This document shows positions 61,375 to 64,000 of a stretch of 64,000 nucleotides of DNA, piece after piece (position 1 is the first letter of the stretch; each line of letters begins with the position of its first letter). The notes beneath the pieces were generated by a model. The model ran no database searches. It was not told where the DNA came from and worked only from the letters and a program-made list of their open reading frames with translations. A program made the translations under genes and the position numbers. Source of the stretch: JACQCF01 sp043742785 (GTDB taxonomy: Bacteria; Omnitrophota; Gorgyraeia; Zapsychrales; Fredricksoniimonadaceae); the NCBI GenBank assembly GCA_043742785.1, contig JAYTXU010000048.1:49209-113208 (forward strand), given 5' to 3'.

Positions 61375-61671
61375 CTATGTCTCTCCTTCAATACTCTTTT
61401 CAGCTTCAAATAAAGGACGAATAATCTTCTGAACAATTTGATTTCCTTCATTAATGCTATAAATATGCTGCTTACCTATAATTTCAAAAGTAAGAATGTT
61501 ACGAGAATAGAGATCTTTTAAAGATTCATGAGTTGAAGGCACAGAATATCCTGCCAATCTTGCTATCTCACGGCCGGTATACTTAAGCCCACGACGAGAA
61601 TCTAGGACACGTAAAATGTCCAGTTTCGAGGGTGAAGCAATAATGTTGTTAATTTGAAAAGGTGAACTCAT
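61375..61671 (-). CDS. Winged-helix regulator, second copy
   Basis: 98 residues: SPSKLDILRVLDSRRGLKYTGREIARLAGYSVPSTHESLKDLYSRNILTFEIIGKQHIYSIN. This winged helix usually heads a nucleotidyltransferase (MNT) fusion; here it stands alone. It differs from the upstream copy by only a handful of residues before the C-terminal tail, and the two starts are 333 bases apart. Confidence 0.88.
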   Translation of the reverse strand: MSSPFQINNIIASPSKLDILRVLDSRRGLKYTGREIARLAGYSVPSTHESLKDLYSRNILTFEIIGKQHIYSINEGNQIVQKIIRPLFEAEKSIEGET

Positions 61672-61695
61672 AAATTTTGTCTAATACTTCTTAAG

Positions 61696-62004
61696 TTAGG
61701 TCCCCTTACCTATTTTTTCTTGTATATCGCGTTCAGCTTCAAACAAAGGACGAATGATTTTCTGAACAATTTGATTTTCTTCATTAATGCTATAAATATG
61801 CTGCTTACCTATGATTTCAAAAGTAAGAATATTGCGGGAATAGAGATCTTTTAAGGATTCATGAGTTGAAGGTACGGAATATCCTGCCAATCTTGCTATT
61901 TCACGGCCGGTATATTTAAGTCCACGACGAGAATCTAGGACACGTAAAATATCCAGTTTCGAGGGTGAACTAATAATGTTGTTAATTTGAAAAGATGAAC
62001 TCAT
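61696..62004 (-). CDS. Winged-helix regulator, first copy
   Basis: 102 residues, near-identical to the next gene downstream. The wing (IIGKQHIYSIN) and recognition helix (SVPSTHESLKDLYS) are the same, so both should bind the same operators. A strong promoter and three operator repeats precede it, implying autoregulation. No ribosome binding site is obvious. Confidence 0.88.
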   Translation of the reverse strand: MSSSFQINNIISSPSKLDILRVLDSRRGLKYTGREIARLAGYSVPSTHESLKDLYSRNILTFEIIGKQHIYSINEENQIVQKIIRPLFEAERDIQEKIGKGT

Positions 62005-62025
62005 GAGTTTTGTTTGATATTTCTT

Positions 62026-62084
62026 ATGTTAGGCAAACCTAACATCTGTTAGGTTTGTACAACATTTGTTAGGTTTGCCTAACA
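62026..62084 (-). promoter_or_regulatory. Three-site operator array for the winged-helix pair
   Basis: GTTAGG occurs at 62028, 62048 and 62068, exactly 20 bases apart. The outer two are full palindromes: ATGTTAGG-CAAA-CCTAACAT (62026-62045) and TGTTAGG-TTTG-CCTAACA (62067-62084). The middle one has a degraded second half. All lie downstream of the -10, so bound protein would block elongation or open-complex escape. Confidence 0.85.
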
Positions 62085-62089
62085 TAAAA

Positions 62090-62117
62090 AGTATAGCAAT
62101 CTCAAAAGTATTGTCAA
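62090..62117 (-). promoter_or_regulatory. Strong sigma-70 promoter of the winged-helix operon
   Basis: TTGACA (62117-62112), 16 bases, TATACT (62095-62090). Transcription would start near 62083, at the edge of the operator array, and read both regulators and the exported protein gene. Confidence 0.85.
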
Positions 62118-62234
62118 TTTTTATGTACTTAAAGTTACTTGGTTAATACAACAGGGAAGAGGGGAGTATGAAGATTTGAAAAATCGGTAGGGAATTACCC
62201 CTCTTTTTAAAACAAAGAAAACTTACTTGCCCTA

Positions 62235-64000
62235 TCACTGATGATCAAGAAGTTTATTGGTTAAAGCGAATGGAGAAGGAGGTTGAATGAGTTTCAATGA
62301 TGGGTGCTTTACCGTTAAAACATCCCCCACTATTTTAGAAATGTCCTGATCCTCATAATAGTTGATTCCAATACTCCCTTCACCCAAAGAATCTGGGAAA
62401 TTAAGCTCTCTTGGAGAAATTTTCGTATGTAAAGCCAACAAAAGCGTGGTCACATTATTCTGATCATCGATCTGATGATTGTTGATGCCGCTTAATAAAT
62501 AGGCATAGTTAAGAGCCTCTTGATATTTTCCTTCCAAAGAAGATATTCCCATTAGACTTTCTCGAATGGATTTTTCCTCTGCCTTGCTTTCTACAAAATC
62601 CTTGTTATTTTTCAACAGCTTAAGAGTTGAAAGAGCCTCGCGGTAGCTCTCTTTTGCCCCTTCAAAATCCATTCTCTGATAAAAATCCTCTGCCCTAAGT
62701 TTCTCTTCCATAAACTGATACCTTAACCCTTTAAACTTACGGATCATTTTCAATTCTTCCCTCAACGCTTGTGGATCCTCTTTCAAAACCAGGCCTGATA
62801 CCATACGATCTTCAAAATATGGTCCATCTCCAACAAACTTCCTATAGATGTCCTGCATACGCTTCAATTGAACAATCCGTTTGGGCAAAGCCGCTGGTTT
62901 AAAATAAACTAACGACTGTCTTTTCCAAATAATAGCCTCTCTCAACAATCCCTTTTTGTTGAAAATATGAACAAGATCATCTCCCCAAGCTAAAATTAAC
63001 AGGGGATACTCCTCTCTATCAACTTGACTGAGAGTTGTGTTGACCAAATCTAATGCTTCATCATATTTTTCCTGAGCGTAAAGACTTTTAAATGTCTTCA
63101 TCGCGTCTTCTAAATTGACTACCTTCAGGTGCACGAGCAATATAGGTTCAATCCCCTTCGAAGATTGATACGATTCCCTAGTGAAATTCATCACCAGCTC
63201 ATGTAAATACGGCTTATCGTTAACTGAAAAAGTCACTTCAATAGAATTAGTAGTCAATATAGAATCCGTAGCTGTAATCGTAGCTACCTCTGCCTTATAC
63301 AATGTCATCAACCCCCCTGCACTTAAAACACCATTGGTAAAAGTTAATGTTTCACTGGTACCAAAGTTAATCGCAAAGCCTGTCTTATCCGTCACTGTCG
63401 GATTATCCACCCCTGAAGACGCCCCACTAAAAATAAAGGTCTTATCTCCTGTATATCCTGTTGCTATATTGCCATACATATCTTTAGCCGTGATCGTCAA
63501 TTGATCCGTATCACCCATCGTGAGTGTCCCGCTAGCGGCCGCCAATATTAAACTTGCCGCTGTTGCTGGATTAACCGTTACACTGACCGCATTGCTTGTT
63601 AAAGTTCCATCATTGCCAGCCACAAAAATACTCTCAGCTTTATATAAGATCATCACCCCACCAGCACTCGAAACACCATTGGTAAAAGTTAATGTCTCGC
63701 TGGTACCAAAGTTAATCGCAACCCCTATCTTATTCGTTACCGTCGGATTATTTCCTCCAATTACATTAGCCCCACTAAAAGTATATGTCTTATCCCCAGT
63801 ATATCCTGTCGCTATATTGCCAAACTGATCACGCGCTGTAATTATTAATTGATCATTATTCCCGGCAGTAACTGCTCCTAAAGTAGCCACTAATGTTAGG
63901 GTTGTAGCCACCCCATGATCAAATATCACATTCTGTGTTGAACTTACAGTTAAACCTGTCAACTGTGTATCACTTAAACTTAAATTCACTGTCTGAGCAG
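62235..64000 (-). CDS. Surface protein with Ig-like repeats and helical C-terminal region (5' end beyond window)
   Basis: The frame is open to base 64000, so the N terminus is missing; a GTG at 63989 is internal. At least two Ig-like repeats of 115 residues occur, each with DQLTITAKDMYGNIATGYTG-type and NFGTSETLTFTNG-type segments. At DNA level the repeat period is 345 bases (63331 against 63676). The last 330 residues are helical and TPR-like (YAQEKYDEALDLVNTTLSQV, FEGAKESYREALSTLKLL). It is probably exported and cell-surface bound; such repeats resemble those of invasin and filamentous surface proteins. Confidence 0.85.
   Translation of the reverse strand, partial: AQTVNLSLSDTQLTGLTVSSTQNVIFDHGVATTLTLVATLGAVTAGNNDQLIITARDQFGNIATGYTGDKTYTFSGANVIGGNNPTVTNKIGVAINFGTSETLTFTNGVSSAGGVMILYKAESIFVAGNDGTLTSNAVSVTVNPATAASLILAAASGTLTMGDTDQLTITAKDMYGNIATGYTGDKTFIFSGASSGVDNPTVTDKTGFAINFGTSETLTFTNGVLSAGGLMTLYKAEVATITATDSILTTNSIEVTFSVNDKPYLHELVMNFTRESYQSSKGIEPILLVHLKVVNLEDAMKTFKSLYAQEKYDEALDLVNTTLSQVDREEYPLLILAWGDDLVHIFNKKGLLREAIIWKRQSLVYFKPAALPKRIVQLKRMQDIYRKFVGDGPYFEDRMVSGLVLKEDPQALREELKMIRKFKGLRYQFMEEKLRAEDFYQRMDFEGAKESYREALSTLKLLKNNKDFVESKAEEKSIRESLMGISSLEGKYQEALNYAYLLSGINNHQIDDQNNVTTLLLALHTKISPRELNFPDSLGEGSIGINYYEDQDISKIVGDVLTVKHPSLKLIQPPSPFALTNKLLDHQ

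Overview
The window is AT-rich and codes for a diderm bacterium: it carries LptE, BamD, a secretin and several lipoproteins. The mix of a lean housekeeping set, many TPR and coiled-coil envelope proteins and sugar uptake would suit an uncultured lineage such as Omnitrophota. That placement is a guess from gene style, not a phylogenetic result.

Layout. 1-12 kb, all on the minus strand: an mnmG fragment, then a sugar locus. Read in transcription order it holds a GPH-type symporter, an ABC substrate-binding lipoprotein, two permeases, a secreted glycoside hydrolase, a protein made of two copies of the domain found at that hydrolase's N terminus, a secreted carbohydrate-binding-like protein, a coiled-coil membrane protein and a LacI regulator. 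No ABC ATPase is present. 12-17.4 kb is housekeeping: a short uvrC, murJ, rpsT, holA, lptE, bamD. 17.4-18.1 kb is a HigBA-like toxin-antitoxin pair with its operator. 18.2-28.6 kb is mixed: GH1 glucosidase, flippase, SulP transporter, ACT-domain malic enzyme, secretin, heptosyltransferase-like GT9, response regulator. 28.7-33.6 kb holds an SPFH protein with a 38-residue membrane partner, and an RNA cluster of an RRM protein with a charged repeat tail plus DbpA-like and RhlE-like DEAD-box helicases.

33.9-52.1 kb is the accessory region and the main discovery. An intact initiator tRNA gene lies at 52016-52092. A perfect 64-bp copy of its 3' part lies at 40062-40125, bounding an 11.95-kb integrated island. 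The island carries MazG, a restriction-modification cassette with Vsr, a tyrosine integrase, an excisionase-like HTH, a Walker-A ATPase, a MerR-like regulator, a serine recombinase, an XRE regulator, a membrane-anchored trypsin-like protease, a FokI-like nuclease and a 46-residue basic protein. Paired TTGCCACTA-type motifs sit just inside each end. The same motif pairs recur at about 33.9, 35.9, 37.9, 38.36 and 39.87 kb. A degraded second att site at 38.3 kb keeps exactly the same internal spacing. I read this as a tandem array of islands stacked at the tRNA(fMet) gene, with the older units (a metal-pump ATPase, an AspT-like carrier, an outer-membrane barrel protein) reduced to relics.

52.1-64 kb returns to core genes: a lipoprotein, a DivIC/FtsB-like protein, enolase, an FtsH-like protease, a lipoprotein, purN, an MFS exporter and a TMTC-like multi-TM/TPR protein. 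It ends with a recently duplicated winged-helix regulator pair behind three operators with exact 20-bp spacing, and a large Ig-like/TPR surface protein that runs off the window.
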